This document shows, in pieces, positions 38,976 to 52,957 of a stretch of 64,000 bases of DNA. The position numbers and the translations under genes were made by a program. The stretch lies in the NCBI GenBank assembly GCA_030544235.1, contig CM060468.1, forward strand, positions 8,779,758 to 8,843,757, written 5' to 3'. Source of the stretch: Lepturacanthus savala (lineage: Eukaryota > Chordata > Actinopteri > Scombriformes > Trichiuridae). Each line of letters begins with the position of its first letter. The first letter of the stretch is position 1. The notes beneath the pieces were generated by a model. The model was not told the origin of the DNA. It worked only from the letters and a program-made list of their open reading frames with translations, and did no database searches.

Positions 38976-40303
38976 GGCCTGTATTGGAGAATTTAACATA
39001 CATTTATTTATTCATAAATAAAATCAACTAATAATTGCAACTCATGCTGGTGCATTGATTTGTGAGTTAATTAAATAAAACACTTGAATGTTCTAGCAAC
39101 ACGGGCTAGTTTATCACATGAATGTCAGAAAAGGATAAAATTACAAGCATCTTCTAAGCCCAAAACAAAACCTGAGAATGATTTCACAGTTTTAAGCGAG
39201 ATTTAGTGCAGTCAGAGGGAAATCCAGAGCTACATGTAGTGTCCACTGTATGTAGTATCACTCATATTAGCAACAGCAAATGTAAGAGGCAGTATAGCAT
39301 AACAGATCACTTCATTGACTAACATCGCTTAATGGCTCCTCATTACTGTCATAATGCTGAAATCTAATAGACCCAATCACTCCAATATTATTAACAACCT
39401 CAAACTGGCTTTGACTGCAGAATCCACAGCTCATGGATCAGTTTGATGGCTCCTTGTAAGTAGCTTTTGGGAATATTCTGGCTTTAGGGACTCAAAAGAA
39501 AAATTACAGCTCATTCTCGGTGTGTGCACTTTTGATCTCTGAAAAACATCCACTGAATGTCAACTGAGCCTGGTGGATTTCGTACACTAGACTCAACTGT
39601 TGACTGAAAATAATCCCCTAGGTTTCCAGGAAGGAAGGTGTGCTTTTAATGGCTTAAAATTTGAAAAAAACTACTCAAGTGAAAGTAAAAAGGTTAATAC
39701 ATAAAAATACAAGATATAAGTAGTTTAGCTTTAGGGTGTGCAGCCTCTAGTCCAAAATAATAATAATAAAAAAGGCCATTATTGATAAATTGAATGAATC
39801 TATCACTCTCTCCACTCTCTGTTGCCTGTTGATACAACACAACCTGATTTACCTTCACCTTATCCTCATTTTACTGCCCAGACCTTGAACACATCATAAT
39901 GTAACCTTATGGCACCTCATTTAACCAGCCCGCAAACTGTCATCCTGTCAAATTCAACACAGAGATCAACTATCGGATAACTATTTTTAACTAAGGGGAC
40001 TTGCTTCAAGGTTTGGGTTTTGGCTTTAGTGAAATGTAGCCACTCTTGTTACCCCTTTCCACATTCAGCATCCTCTCTAATATATATAAGTAACTTGAAA
40101 AGTAATAGTAAAAGTTCCTTGAAAAACACTTTTTTACTTGTGTGTGTTACTTGTAACTTGTTCCTTGCCACCACTGCAGTGTCCAAGCAACCACCTTGCA
40201 AGTAGAAATCCCCAGACCATCAGTAGGCAGGAAGACCTCGGATTGTCTGCTATCGCAAGACTCTTTGAATTGTCCAATAATGTTCCAATTAGTGAAATAG
40301 TGC

Positions 40304-40550
40304 CGTGTTTCCCACAGACCAAGTAGCATTGTGTGTTGCTAGTGGGCATCTGAGGGAGGGGGGGTAAAATGCAAGTGTACCCCTATTGACATGTAAGCAT
40401 GGCTGTTGATCTCTCACTCTTTCTCACTTTCTGTGTACTTTCTCTTTGTAGAATGACAGAATATCATTGAAAACAAAAAACAGGTGAAATCGATTTCTGG
40501 CGCTCTGTTTTCATTCTGTGGCGCTGCGCCACAGATTGGGGAAACTCTAA
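40304..40550. mobile_element. hAT-like MITE ('GTGTTTCCCACAGA' family)
   Basis: The left end cgtgtttcccacagacc and the right end gcgccacagattggggaaac are diverged inverted repeats of a common fish family. The interior is non-coding. Confidence 0.45.
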
Positions 40551-43500
40551 CTGTACTGCCTGTGGAGTGTTTTTAAATAAGACAATTTGACTTGTACCCT
40601 TGTAAAGAACAGATTATATACTTAAAATAAAACATAATTTTTCAGCTCTATACAATATTTTTTCCCATTTGCCAGTTCTGATCGACACACTGTCGTTGCA
40701 TCATTCCTACTTCTAAATTCATTTGAAACTGACTGAACTCATTGAATCAGATTTTTTTTTATTTGATTCAGTCTGTTTCAATTCCTTTTCATAATTTTTG
40801 CTTTAGAATCAAGGGCTTATAGACGCTTGCAGGATACTACGTATGGTTTTATGTCACCAAAGAACTGCCTGTTTCATAGTGTAACAAGGCTATTTTTAGA
40901 AGGCAGGGTGTTTAAATAAGAAATGAAAGCTTGGGTTTTGATCACTACAGCAAATCTCTGAGACATACCGAAGAGAATGAGGCAGCCCGCTTTATATGAT
41001 GAGAACACTAGGACATGTACCGACTATCCCTGATTAAGGGATGTTTGGACACGTCGTAAAATAAAATCCTGTTTAAATAGCCGCATATTAAATTCAGTGC
41101 ATGAAGCCAACGAGAAGCTTTAACGTTTGTGAGGGAGCCTTTCACAGCGTGCCTAGGAGCGTTGTAGTTGTTAATAGAACTTTTATTTAAGAAATAAACG
41201 ACGGCTAATGAATTAAAGTAATAGTGCTGCTTTTTATGTTTTCAATAAAGCCTGTTTATGTTAAATTACTTCTTTGGCGGGGGAACTGCATGACAGCGGA
41301 GTCATACTCCACAAAGAAAGATAGCAGCATGGAGTCATTTGCAGTACAATGTGTTCCTTCGTTCTTCACTACAAGCGAGCTGGTGTGCAGTCAGATGCGA
41401 GTTTGACGGTAGTGTTCGTGAAACGTATACTGTAGATTAGCACAGGAAAGGGCGAAGCCTGTTACGTGGGCAGTGTTTCAGTGCACGAAGTAATCACATG
41501 TGGTTGATTTTTATATGGCCACTGGGTTGTTTACCACGAACCCCACATTTAGCACATCCGTAGCACCATGCCGAGTGAGACCTCAAGCAGAGGCAGGTTA
41601 TACATATTTTATCTGGAAATATTGTTACATCTTATTCGCTGCTCTCTTTTGTTCATTCCCTTTTTAAAACTATCATTATCAACACAGGAAACAACACCTT
41701 TTCTTTCTCATATGTATTCTTGATTATGTGAAGTTCCCGACTTTAACAGAATTAACGCTAAATAAATTATTTTCTGTTCTTAAATTTACGGTAGGCAGTT
41801 TATTTTGGGCATCACTGAGCTACAAATCCATATTAATGTTTCAGCATATTGTAATTCAAGTCATCCGGGAGAACACTATATTTCTGCACCTTCTTATGGC
41901 TCTTTATTTAGGCTTTAGTAAATCTAGATGGTAATGGAATTTTTCAGCCAATCACAGGTCATTTCAGAAAGCGGGCATTCCTATTGGCTGCAGTGCAAGG
42001 TTTGATGCGCCTTCAGGTCCCGTCTGCACAGATGGGAACAGTGGCGGTAATCCCAGCAGGAAGATCAGCTATTCCAGGCAGCATTAGCAGCAACTGTATA
42101 TAGGGTAAAGGAAAAGGAAGACAGAGGCAACACAACAACAAAGATGATGCCAGTAATATATGCAACTAAAGTAGAGAAACACAGTTTTTCATTATGACGG
42201 TTTTGTGGCTTCATTTATGTTCAGATGCGTTTCTGTGTCGATCAAAGACGCTAATATTGTCCTCTCTATAAGCATAATTATCGTTTGTAATTCTGACATT
42301 GGAATAAAAAAAGTTGATTGAGGAACATTTTAGGTAGCATAAGAAAGCCAACAGACGAGCCCCCTTTACTTCTAACCAATCAATAAAGGGGATGCAGACG
42401 TTCATGAGGCTCCAGGTGAACGTGGTGAGCTCCCAGGCATAAAAAAACGGAAGCAGAGTTGCTTCCATAGGAGTATTGTTGGATTTCCAAAGTTGCATAC
42501 CCCAGCTTTAAGCTCATTAATGTTTAATGTATGCTGCAGCCCCAGGGAATGTTCCCAACTCGCTGCGGTTGGTGTATAAATTTTGGATTGTGAGTCTGTT
42601 GAGTGGGCGTAAAGAGCCTGGTCACCCTTGTCATACTACAGAAGACGGTTAATTACGTAAAAACTCATTCTCCCCTACATTTACAGGAACTTTTTTTTTT
42701 TTTTTTTAATTCTCTTTTGGCTACAGGCTTCATTAGCAAGCCCTCAAATTACTTGCATTATCACAGTTGTGGTCAACTAATCCCATGATAGTGATTACTT
42801 GTCAGTGATCATGTGCGTGACTGAATGGGCAGAGATTATCTGTGTGACTACCTGGAACAATCTACCTGGAGTTTGTTCTCCTGTACATCCACTGGTAGAT
42901 GATAAGTAATGCAATCCTTAAATATGCTGCTTCATTTGAGGGTGCAGTATGTACGTACGTAGGAGAAAATAAAGAGAGATTTCCAAGTCCTCAATGTTGA
43001 GTTTCCTTTGTGACGGTTTTATTTGACTAATCGGAGCAGCAAGAGTTGGTTTAATCAGCATTAACATGCCTTTGTAATCTGCCCACTGTCTTTGACATTC
43101 CGCTGACAGGGACACGGTGCTAAGAATAGTGAAGCAGGGAACAATAGAGCAGAACTTTGGTGGTCAGTAATGACGCGTGAAACAATCACATGGCTGTTGT
43201 GTGCGGTGATGGAAAACCGTGATCTCTGTCTCAGCTGTAACAGCAAAGCTTCTCTGCGGTAGGTCCATCTGTTGACTCCGCTAACCTACGCATGGCAAAG
43301 TGCACAACGCACAAGGACGAACGATGGCTCGACCATTAGGGCTCTTCCTGCTGCGCGCTGTATATTTTTGATATTGTATAAAACTTGCACTGCACAGGTG
43401 TATCAACACGGTCTCCAGCTAGAGTGCAGTGTTTTATCACTTGTGTCCTTTTCTAATACACAACTCTATGAAACTGTTCGTCACGTGTTTATTAAATCTA

Positions 43501-44053
43501 AACATATCAACATACAAAAAAAAAAAAAATTTAAATGTCCATTGACAAAACTGCATGCCTAACCATGACATCACCTGCTCGGTTGAGGCCAGCAATGCCA
43601 GCTGATGACCCGGGGCATCTATAAGGTGTGAAATTGTAATGCGAAACGTTGTCTTTTCATGAATAATGCATGACTTCTTCCTATTTCTACACCTCCAGGT
43701 CACGGTGTGGGCTGTTGTGTTGCTATGTGTTTTGTGCAGGTCCAAATGGCACGTGTGCCATGATGGAACATGCATTCCTGATATTTAGTATGTCAGCACT
43801 AAATTATTCATTTAATAACACCTGTCATAAGCATTAAACAATGGGTGCATTATGATTTGGTAACAAAGTTTATGTCATTGGGTTCGGACAGTGGTTTTAT
43901 TTTGTATGTAAAGAAAATACAGTTTGAGAAGTAACCCATCTAGCAAAACTTTTAGTTTAACTCCCTTTTTGAGTTTAAGTTCTTACGTATATTAACTTCT
44001 ATAAATTAACCCTTTTGAAAGATATTTGTTGCTGCGAAATAAAAATGTTATAA

Positions 44054-44058
<5 letters not shown>

Positions 44059-44128
<70 letters not shown>
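44059..44128. repeat. (AT)35 microsatellite
   Basis: Perfect 70-bp AT tract, self-complementary and cruciform-prone. Confidence 0.98.
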
Positions 44129-44131
<3 letters not shown>

Positions 44132-44859
44132 ATGACAAATGGCGGAATAAAATGTCCAGTGTTCCTGCTTTATAACTTTGACCTTTAATTAGCACAAATT
44201 TGTGAATGTGCTGGTAATGCACAGGGTCAGATAACATTAGTGGTTACCTCTACTGTACTTACAGCATTGTTTGAATTTACAGCCATATCTATAGGGCCTC
44301 ACAAAGACTTGTAGAAAAAAATGACTGCCCATTACGGACTTAAATCTAGTTCAAGCTATTCCACTGAGCAGTGTGCAGATGTCCCGCGTCTTGAGTGAAA
44401 AGGTTCTTTGAAGCTTCTTGAATCTCCTTGAAAGGGCCAAGCAGTCTCAGCCGTCATGCGTCTGTCAAAACCGTTGTACCATATCTGCCCTGCAGTGTCA
44501 TGTCTGAAATTCTATCTAGACGGCAACAGATGATTGCCGGCGCTCTGGGCTGAATTGACAGAACTGATCAAGCTACGCTCACAAACAAATGAATACAAGG
44601 CATCAGTGTCCTATGGGCCAAGGCCTGATTGATTTACATCCTGATAATGAAATAAATTTCTCACAATTAATCACTATTTATTTCAGCTTAGCACAGACCA
44701 AAAAAAATCTATTTTTAAAGTTTCAAGAAGCAAGATATGAGTTTTATAATCACTTAAGATTCTTAGCTGCAGCTTTAAATCCCTCTGGCGGAAAAATTGG
44801 GAGTCTTTTTCTCCCTGGGCTTACAGTAGAGCCTGTAGTGCAGTTGCCAAATCCCACTT

Positions 44860-45180
44860 CTATCAAGTCTCCCGGATCATCTCCTTTTCTTATTTGTCCC
44901 ATTTTAGACCAGGCTCTCCATGCTTGCACTTCCTCTAGGCTGGATTACTGCATGGTTGTGTTCCCTGCTGAGTCAGAGCAGCATCAAAGCTAAGATCACG
45001 GTCACTCGGATAGCAAATCAATTACAATAGCCCTGTCCACGTTTCTCAGAGCCTTAATCCAAAACCGACCAGCTTCTACAGAGAAAATCTCTTCTGTTCG
45101 TGCTCTTTGACTCTGGAACATGCAGTCCACGTCTCAAACCTTCAGGACAGATTTTAAAACGTGGTGTAAAGCTGTAATTT
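44860..45180 (+). mobile_element. decayed LINE tail (L2/Rex-like reverse transcriptase C-terminus)
   Basis: 44910-44980 translates to HACTSSRLDYCMVVFP, matching the 'HAFxxSRLDYCNxLxxGLP' motif of L2/CR1/Rex reverse transcriptases. About 120-180 nt on, LWNMQST and TFRTDFKTW correspond to the 'LWNSLP..TFKxxLKTHLF' end motif. Stops and frameshifts separate them, so it is a fossil. The upstream open frame (44589-44993) is largely unrelated. Confidence 0.6.
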
Positions 45181-46639
45181 TTTACTAGCTTCAATAGATT
45201 TGATTGGGAATTTAATATTAACTGTTAGCGGTTCTATTCAGCTGTGTATTATTTCTGTGCAAACAGCTCTCTTGAATCTGAGTAGGCACATAACAGTTCC
45301 CTCTTCTATGTTTCTCACCTCATAGACACCCAGCTGGGTAAGCCATATGTGCAGAACAATTATACCAGTGACGTTAATAGCGTAGGTTATGAGAAAAACA
45401 CAGATGGTTGTGTTGACTATTGACTTTGTGTCTGCACCATTTTGATCTGGATGTTGCACAAAGCTCCCACTCAACACTGACTGCTTGATATTAGATAGTC
45501 CCCCCCCCATGACTGGTTTTATTATTTTTTTCATCCTGTTTATTTGACAGTGACACCTGCGTTTGTTGTCCTGTTTGTCATAAATATGCAGTCATTTCAG
45601 CACTTTGGTTCCTCACTTCTTTGTTTTCTGATTTGTAAGTAAGAGGCTTCACTGCTTAGGCGCCTTTTTATTCATAAATATTGAGGTTGTCTTTTTCCTC
45701 TGATTGGTGTGGGGACGTTGACACACAGTTTAAAGGTCCGTTTGATACATGTAGCAGGGTTTTTAGGGAAGAAAGGTGTTAGAGATTGATCAGTTCGAGC
45801 TGGTGAATGGTGGTGGATATGGGCAGTTTGCTTTTAGTAGATAAGAATGTGACCATGTGTGAATGCGCTTGTGCTTGTTTGTGCATCCCATTCTAAGTGC
45901 TGCCTGTTTCCTGTGATTGGTTATCGTGGTGTCTGCCTGTGTGTGCATATAGTAGTTTATCTGCCTTTTTATTATCTGCGTGTGTGTGTACAGTGTGGCT
46001 GCTTAAATTGGTCATCACCACCCTCAGACTTGCCTGTACCTTGCAGTCCTATCACCTCCCTTTAATCTATAGGCAGTAACTGCGTAGAGAGAGAGCGAGA
46101 AGACGTACTGGGGGAACAGCACGGACCTCGCCTTCTCCAGGATGGGAACAAACCGGCGCCGATAGTGTCTTCCACACCAAAATGAGCTCAACGTGACAGC
46201 CTCCCAGCCTTTACAGAACATCAGCATCATTATTCAAGGGCTGACAGTAGGTGCCTTCGTTTCCAGCGTTAGCAACAGCCCGGGCGGCTTGGACAGTAGC
46301 ATTTGCCAGCGTGCAAATGAGTGCCTGTAACTTGGCCTGCAAGTTCCCGGGGAGGACCAGCAAAGGAGTTGTGTTACACTCCCTGACAGGCCTTATACAT
46401 GTTTCATCGGCTGCTCTCAGAACAGAAGCCACCTTTGTTATCTAATCCAGCCCTCTCCTCCCCAGCCTGAGAGACTGAGTTTACTGCCACAACACTGCTC
46501 TCCAGTCTGTCAGCCGGCAACTCAACTGATACACATCAACCAACAGCTGAGGAGCAGCGAAAGACTTAATCAGACCCAAGACCAAGAGATCTGCTATAAG
46601 GACAGCTTAGCCATTCTCCATCCATTGGCTGGCATGTGA

Positions 46640-46835
46640 GGAGGCCTTTTAAAATAAATAAGGAAATGGGGGCACCGTGTGTGGCCTACCAGAGATGGTC
46701 AAGGATCTAAATTGTGCTCAGTGCTTAATCATCTCCGTAGTCGATAGTCCTTCAAGCTCCAGAAGTCTGCAGTTCTTGGATATAACAAAAGTGCTTTAGG
46801 GGCTGCGTTTGCATTGTAAAGGACGAGTTGGGAAG
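46640..46835 (+). promoter_or_regulatory. 5' flank / possible promoter of the long gramd1b form
   Basis: A TATA-like AT run (ttttaaaataaata, 46647-46660) lies about 180 bp upstream of the start codon. No convincing splice acceptor is seen immediately before the ATG, so this stretch may be the untranslated part of a true first exon. A 5' UTR exon further upstream cannot be excluded, for example the block at 16430-16819. Confidence 0.25.
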
Positions 46836-47230
46836 ATGAGTGACTCTCTGAGACCCCCTTCGCTCCAGGTGAGTGTCCCGAGCGATGCTCCGGTATACTC
46901 CGAAGGAGGGAACCTCCTTGTGTCCGATGGATCCGTTCGGTCCAGCTCCTCGACCCCGACGCTCCGGCGCAAGCGATTCAAGATGCGCCGCATGAGGAAC
47001 GTGCCCAGCGAGAGGGAGAACCGCGCTTACCTCACAGCCCGATCCTGCTCCGGCTCCAAGGAGTACCTCCAGCTGCCTTCCATCGAGATCACACCGTCCA
47101 GCGACGAAGAGGCCCTCTCTTCCTGGTCTAACTGCTCCACGCCCAGCGCCTCGCCACGACGCAAGCGCTTCCTGCTGAAGAAGTGGCTGAAGGTCCGAGA
47201 GAAGAAGAAGGACCAAGGCAGTGAGAGCAG
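46836..47230 (+). CDS. gramd1b: gramd1b (Aster-B), long-isoform first coding exon
   Basis: This exon encodes 131 residues plus two bases of the next codon. It starts at an ATG with A at -3 (gggaagATGA) and ends at the donor AG|gttggt. The peptide has no globular domain. It is Ser-rich and basic: an SDGSVRSSSSTPTLRRKRF segment (residues 30-48), a KMRRMR cluster, an LPSIEITPSSDEE stretch (80-92) that looks like an acidic phosphosite, and a second basic block, STPSASPRRKRFLLKKW (101-117), followed by VREKKK. Aster-B is an ER-anchored sterol-transfer protein whose GRAM domain docks at plasma-membrane contact sites. Those domains lie in exons beyond this window. The gene name rests on recall of long GRAMD1B N-termini and on the AG|G junction that joins family leader exons to the 'STPACSP..RKR' segment. 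The alternative is another basic, disordered leader. That it is a real coding exon is near certain; the gene name is less so. Confidence 0.7.
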
Positions 47231-50200
47231 GTTGGTATGGGCCTTCCCTACTCACCTCTTGGCATTCCCCTTCCCCTCCCCACGTCCCCCTTAATCCATA
47301 CTGCTTCAGAGCCCTTGCTGCACTAATGAGTTTTATTACTAACTCATACAGAGTTAAGCTGTTGCCATGTCAACTCGGGTATTTTAGGAAATGAACTTTG
47401 AGACTTCTGCCGACCATGAGGCTTCTTATTCACCTTTCGGAGTTTCTTGCTGCTTAAACAGCAAGCAGCTCAATGAGCGCGCGCAGTTCAGTTCGATAGT
47501 TGCAGGGGTGGGTTTTCAGCCGCTTCCCTTATCAATCTTCACTCAGAAGCACAAAACAACTCTTAATATCAGTCTGTAACAATTCAGGCATGCAAGCAGT
47601 AGTCTGTGCAAGCAGAGATTATAATTAAAAAAAGATTAGGGAAAAAAACAAACCAGAAAATAAAAATGCCTGTTAACAAGTTGAGTTCTATCAGTTGACT
47701 GTCAGGTCATAGAAGTGTGGTTGGCATGGGAACAGTGAGGTTTTTCGGATGACATAGAAATTTGAAAATGGTTGAAAATTGTGGATTTTGGAGTGGTTTG
47801 AATGGATTATGCACCAGCGTGAATTGCCATTACTGTACAAATGATTGAATTATAGACATTTTACATGTTGTAACAATAGGAGCCATACCACCTGGCTACT
47901 GCAGGAATGGTTGTTGTTCATTAGAGAGAGAAAGAGAGATTGTTCCTATGCTTATTTAAGCAGAGAAATTGGTTAATTGGGGAAAAACAGAAGCTTTAAT
48001 TGAACCTACCACATAAGCAGTTTCTGTCAGTCTGCCCCAAATAGTCCTATTTTGTACTAGTGACTAGTGACTAGTGTACTAGTGACAAACGTTTCTCCAC
48101 CTTCTAAATATATATGTGCCATACCACCTTGGCGATGACATTCTGATTGGTCGGGTTCATGTTATGGCCAAATCACATCTATGTATAATTCAGGAAGACC
48201 AGACCCTGTGCTTTAAAACTATTGTGTGTCAGAATATCCCCCAACAAACACACATGGTTTGGATTTAGACCATGTCTCTTAGTTTGATCAGCATCAAAAG
48301 ATAATCAATGTCTAATCAAATGAAGGCTTGAATATTGTGTTTTTGATTGTTGGGCACTACAACACAATGTGTTTTTAACCCATACAAGCATTGTACAGCA
48401 AAAGGTTTAAATTGTAACCTTAAGTATTGTTGACACACTCGACTTGCTAACTAGAAAAATACTTCCACATATATGCTACACATTAACAAGGATGCCCTTT
48501 GAGAGCAGACATCTGCACCGAAATGAACAGGGCACTAAACTAAGTGTTTAGGAAATACAGTAGGGTCATTTGAAACTGAGGTCGTCCTGATGCAAGGACT
48601 AGAGAAAAGGCCATGGGGTTTACAAAATCAAAATCAATACACTTCTTGCTCTTGGATGCCTGCTTGTGAGATATACTTACAGCTGAGATGCAGTAATACT
48701 AGAAGAAAGGTCACTGGGTCAATAGAGTGGATGTTTATTTATTTTTTACTGTAGATAATTACTTGAGCTATGTAGTGGAAATAAATGTTGAAACACTGGA
48801 ATCCAAAACTTTTAAGGAGTTATATAGTAGTTAATTATAATGCTAGAAGGAATTTTTGGGAGAATATCCATTACTTCTATTGACTGTAATGAGAATCATG
48901 GAAAAAAACATAATGTAAGAAAATGCATTACTTGCATTTATCTTAAGTCACATCATCCGAAACAAATCACATGAAATAATTTGATAATGATTTTATGACT
49001 AAACTTTTTTGAAGTTTGGAAGCTGTTTAGCAAATTAAAGAACTAATTGTAGAAGATAATGTGCAGACCTTAAAGGCATCACAAAATTTCAGCCATGGTA
49101 AGAAAAAAAAAAATTATAAAATTTTCATTCTTATAATTGCAGAATTCAGTAACTGACTTTAGTGTTAAAGCCCCTGCTGCCTTGTGCTCTAATGAGTTCT
49201 GGGAAATGTGATCGGATGTGGCCCACATTCATCATTTTTGGATTCACAATCTACTATATGACAAGTGCAATTATTTAAGGAGAACTGGTAACAGATGGCA
49301 GACAGGAACAGGTCCATTACTCAGCCCATCAATATGTTATCTTTGGCTGAATTAAAGGCATCATCTCTCCAGAGGCATAAACGTACAATATAACCCTGAC
49401 AGCATCCTTGAGTGTGAAATATTTTCATTATATCCTGAAGCCCAGCTCCCCCTCAGGGTATAATGTGAACTCTGAAACATTCTTCAGCTTAATCCTGCGC
49501 CGTGGTGTTAAAATGGCATGGTTCCTCTTTAATTTGCTTCTCGGTACAAGCTGCATGTCATATATTTAAAATAAAAAATCTACAGGCGTAAGTTCGAGTG
49601 ACATAGAATATTCATATCTTTAATATTTAGCTTCAGGTAATTATTGATGAAGCAGAACAAACAGGTTTTGTCAGGACACAGTGGGCTGCTGCGCACTGAT
49701 GGAATTTTTTTTTTCAGTCCAGTCAGCGCTCTGTCTATTGCATTCTGCAACATAAGAAAACACATGCATATAATAATAATAATACACTTTAATTGTGTAG
49801 CATCTGCATTACATTACAGCACATCAGCACAGAAACAGAAATGTATATCTGCAATAATATCTAAATCATGCAATCACACTGTTAAAGTAAACCAAAGATA
49901 TTGCAGCTCCATCAGCTGATGGTCTATTTACTCAGCATGATGCATTGTGTTTAGCACAACCTGCTAATGCTGTGTATGTATTGTCACATTGTTAGATTTT
50001 CCTTCAGAATTTCCCTTATTTGCATGCGTTTGCTTTTTTTACAAGAGTTTGTATTTTAAGAAGTTTAATGAAAGCAGAATAATGCATGACTGTAGTAAAG
50101 TGGAATAGGTAAAATGTATTATTAAAGTGTGTTTTTTTAAATTCAAGGTTTGAATTTGCAAAGTCTAGTCTAATTTGTCTAATGAATGTAAGAAACGAGC

Positions 50201-51252
50201 AACATGTCCCTTTGAAATGTCCTGGAGGACAAGAAGAAAGCCTCAAACACATATACTCAAGTACTAGTAAAGTGGCGCACTTAAGTCAATTTATGAGCCT
50301 TGTCCCACCTCTCCCTGTGCGAAAACGGGCCTGAAATGTACATTATTAAACCAAATGTTTAAATATTAACTTCTAGGACAGTCGTTTTATGTGTATAATC
50401 TTAAGTCTGACCATGATGTGATGGCCACCACAATGAGAAAAAAACAATTTAAAGTTTCAACCATGTGGCTGATTCTTAAAAGTCCTAAACATATGTGTGT
50501 CTGTTTGTTTCCGGTCATTGCATTCTTTAAGCAGAACACTGGAACCTTTAGCTGCAGCAGCAGTGACACTCATGGCTGCCCTGCACTTTGCCCGTCTGAA
50601 TTGGCAAACTGAGAAAAGTTTTTATTAGTTTTTATGCCTGACGCATAATGTTCCTTCCACTTTAAAGGATCATAACTTTCTTTATGATGGTGAACGTGAC
50701 GCCACAAAAATGTGCAGTTTTTAAAAGATTTTTTTTTCTAATTTAATGCAGTGTACTCACAACAACTTGCATAGGGCTTGTGGTTGAAACTGGCTGAAAG
50801 TATCCGGTTAATATACAAACACAGCAGCGTATTTATGGTTAACAGAATACTCGTATGTTGATTAACAACTGTTGCAGTGTGAATTACGCTAACATGGACT
50901 TCTACTCATGGAAGCGTATTCAAATACCGTAAGTATTCAAATAACTTTTTTTATAAACTGTTTAAAGTACAGTGCAACAGTCTGTGTGGTCTCATAGACA
51001 CGGGGATGACTGAACAGTTGTTAAAACAGATGTGAAGCCGCGTCTGTTGCTTTGGCTGGTTCTGAGATCGTTTCATGTGGAACGAAGATGCAATTTTCTA
51101 CTTGGATTGATTTAAACCCATGAAGCTTTGTGATCGCAGGGATAAAATCATGAGCCTGTTTGAATGTTTGTGATTTGGATCTGATGCGACCTCAAAGTGG
51201 ACTTCATGGGTTTGGTCCTGTGTGACCACCTGTGTTTATCTTGTTCTAACAA

Positions 51253-51409
<157 letters not shown>

Positions 51410-52606
51410 ACCATGTGTGTCTGTAGTTGATTTCAGACAGGATTGGATCCATCTGTGTAATATTTTGTGTGAAATAAGATTAAATATTACAGGTGCATAG
51501 GTTTCGAGGTTTGGGTCTTTAAAAAAAACAAAAATCAATAACCAAAAATTGTCATCTGCAGTATCACTACCATTATCTGGACTGTCATCTACCAAATTCG
51601 TCTTAAGTCTAGTCAAAATGTCTTAATTTTTTAAAACAAATCTTTTTGCACTTTAAAAAAAAAAGCAAACTCTTTACATGACTTCAATTGAAAATGTGCT
51701 TAAAATTGCCTAAATGTCTTTATGGTGATGTTTCATAGGTGTAAAGATTTGTTCTGACCAGACATTGGGTAATGTTTTGCTAGTGTTAGCTAGCTACTAG
51801 ACTGTACTACGATACTATTCTTGCTAGTGTTAGCTAGCTATCATACCTTGAAGCAAAACAAGTTTTAAGTATTTCCTTTGGCTGAAATTACGTTTAGTGT
51901 CTAGAAAACCGAAGAACATGAACTCTTACCGGATGAAAACAAATCAGGAAGATCGGGGCTTCACTTGTGATCGGCTGCTTCTTCCTCTCTGCAGTTTTGC
52001 TTCTTTCGAAATCTGTCGAAATCAAATGGATGACTTTGGCAGATTGTGATTTTGGATTCTAATGAGTGTTGTGATTGGCCAGTGACACGGGACGAAAGAG
52101 CGGATGATGCAGCAGTGGTAGGACAGGAAAGTTATGCAGATATCTCAATTTGGCCAAAATCGGCAATTATGCTATGAGGCTAACGAGGTGTGATGGGAGA
52201 GTCACAACGAATTAAAAGCAAATTCATCTCCTGTAATTTCGCCTCTTTACAGCAGGTCAGAGATTTTAATGAATTTGGGTTCTTCCACCTCTGTGGTGGA
52301 GACGGGGGTTTGTTGGTGGAATCTAAAAATGGGGAGGAGCTGCTGTAGTACATAGTTGGCTAGTACAATATTTGTATATTCCTTGAATGATATGGCCATG
52401 TCTCAGGTATGCACTTGTGATAATTAATCTCACTGCTGCTGCTATAGTCATGTGACGACATATGGACATCCTGATGTGTTTATTATGCATTTATACATGG
52501 AATATGCATTTTTCATAGCTAGTGTTATCAGTGGTGTTTCCTCCTTCCCCTGATTGCATCATGTTACCATCTCATGTGACTTGTGTATATTTAAGATAGT
52601 GTCCTG

Positions 52607-52875
52607 CAGGGCTGCAACCAGCAACTATTTTGATAGTTGATTAATCTATTGATTATTGAAATGATCAATCGACTAGTTTATGAAATATCTTTTTTGTTGT
52701 TTTTGTCCAAACTGACTGTCCACAACCCAAAGATCATCCGTTTCCTATTATAAAAGACTAAAGAAAACAGAAAATAATCAGATTTGAGAAGCTGGAACCA
52801 AATAATTGTGACCTTTCTTCTTAAAAATGATGTCAATTGATTATCAAACTAGTTGGCAAATAAAGTAATAGTTAT
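52607..52875 (+). mobile_element. hAT-like MITE ('CAGGGCTGCAACCA' family, gramd1b intron)
   Basis: It starts CAGGGCTGCAACCAGCAAC. The interior matches a ubiquitous fish repeat (gttgattaatctattgatta, caacccaaagatcatccg, agaagctggaacca, tcaattgattatcaaacta). The right end merges into a TA microsatellite. Confidence 0.7.
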
Positions 52876-52878
52876 TTA

Positions 52879-52880
<2 letters not shown>

Positions 52881-52951
<71 letters not shown>
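52881..52951. repeat. (TA)35 microsatellite, gramd1b intron 1
   Basis: Perfect TA tract directly abutting the right end of the hAT-like MITE at 52607. Confidence 0.98.

Positions 52952-52957
<6 letters not shown>

Larger units (their letters stand above)
40551..46639. other. non-genic 5' flank of gramd1b
   Basis: Holds the AT repeat at 44059 and the LINE fossil at 44860. CCAAT-type words occur at 41948-41990 (gccaatcaca, attggctg). No exon was recognised. Confidence 0.45.

Noticed and set aside
1..46000. Search for the let-7/miR-100/miR-125b cluster, which lies on the same human chromosome arm as GRAMD1B
   Set aside because: By eye, none of the mature sequences was found on the plus strand; the minus strand was not exhaustively scanned.
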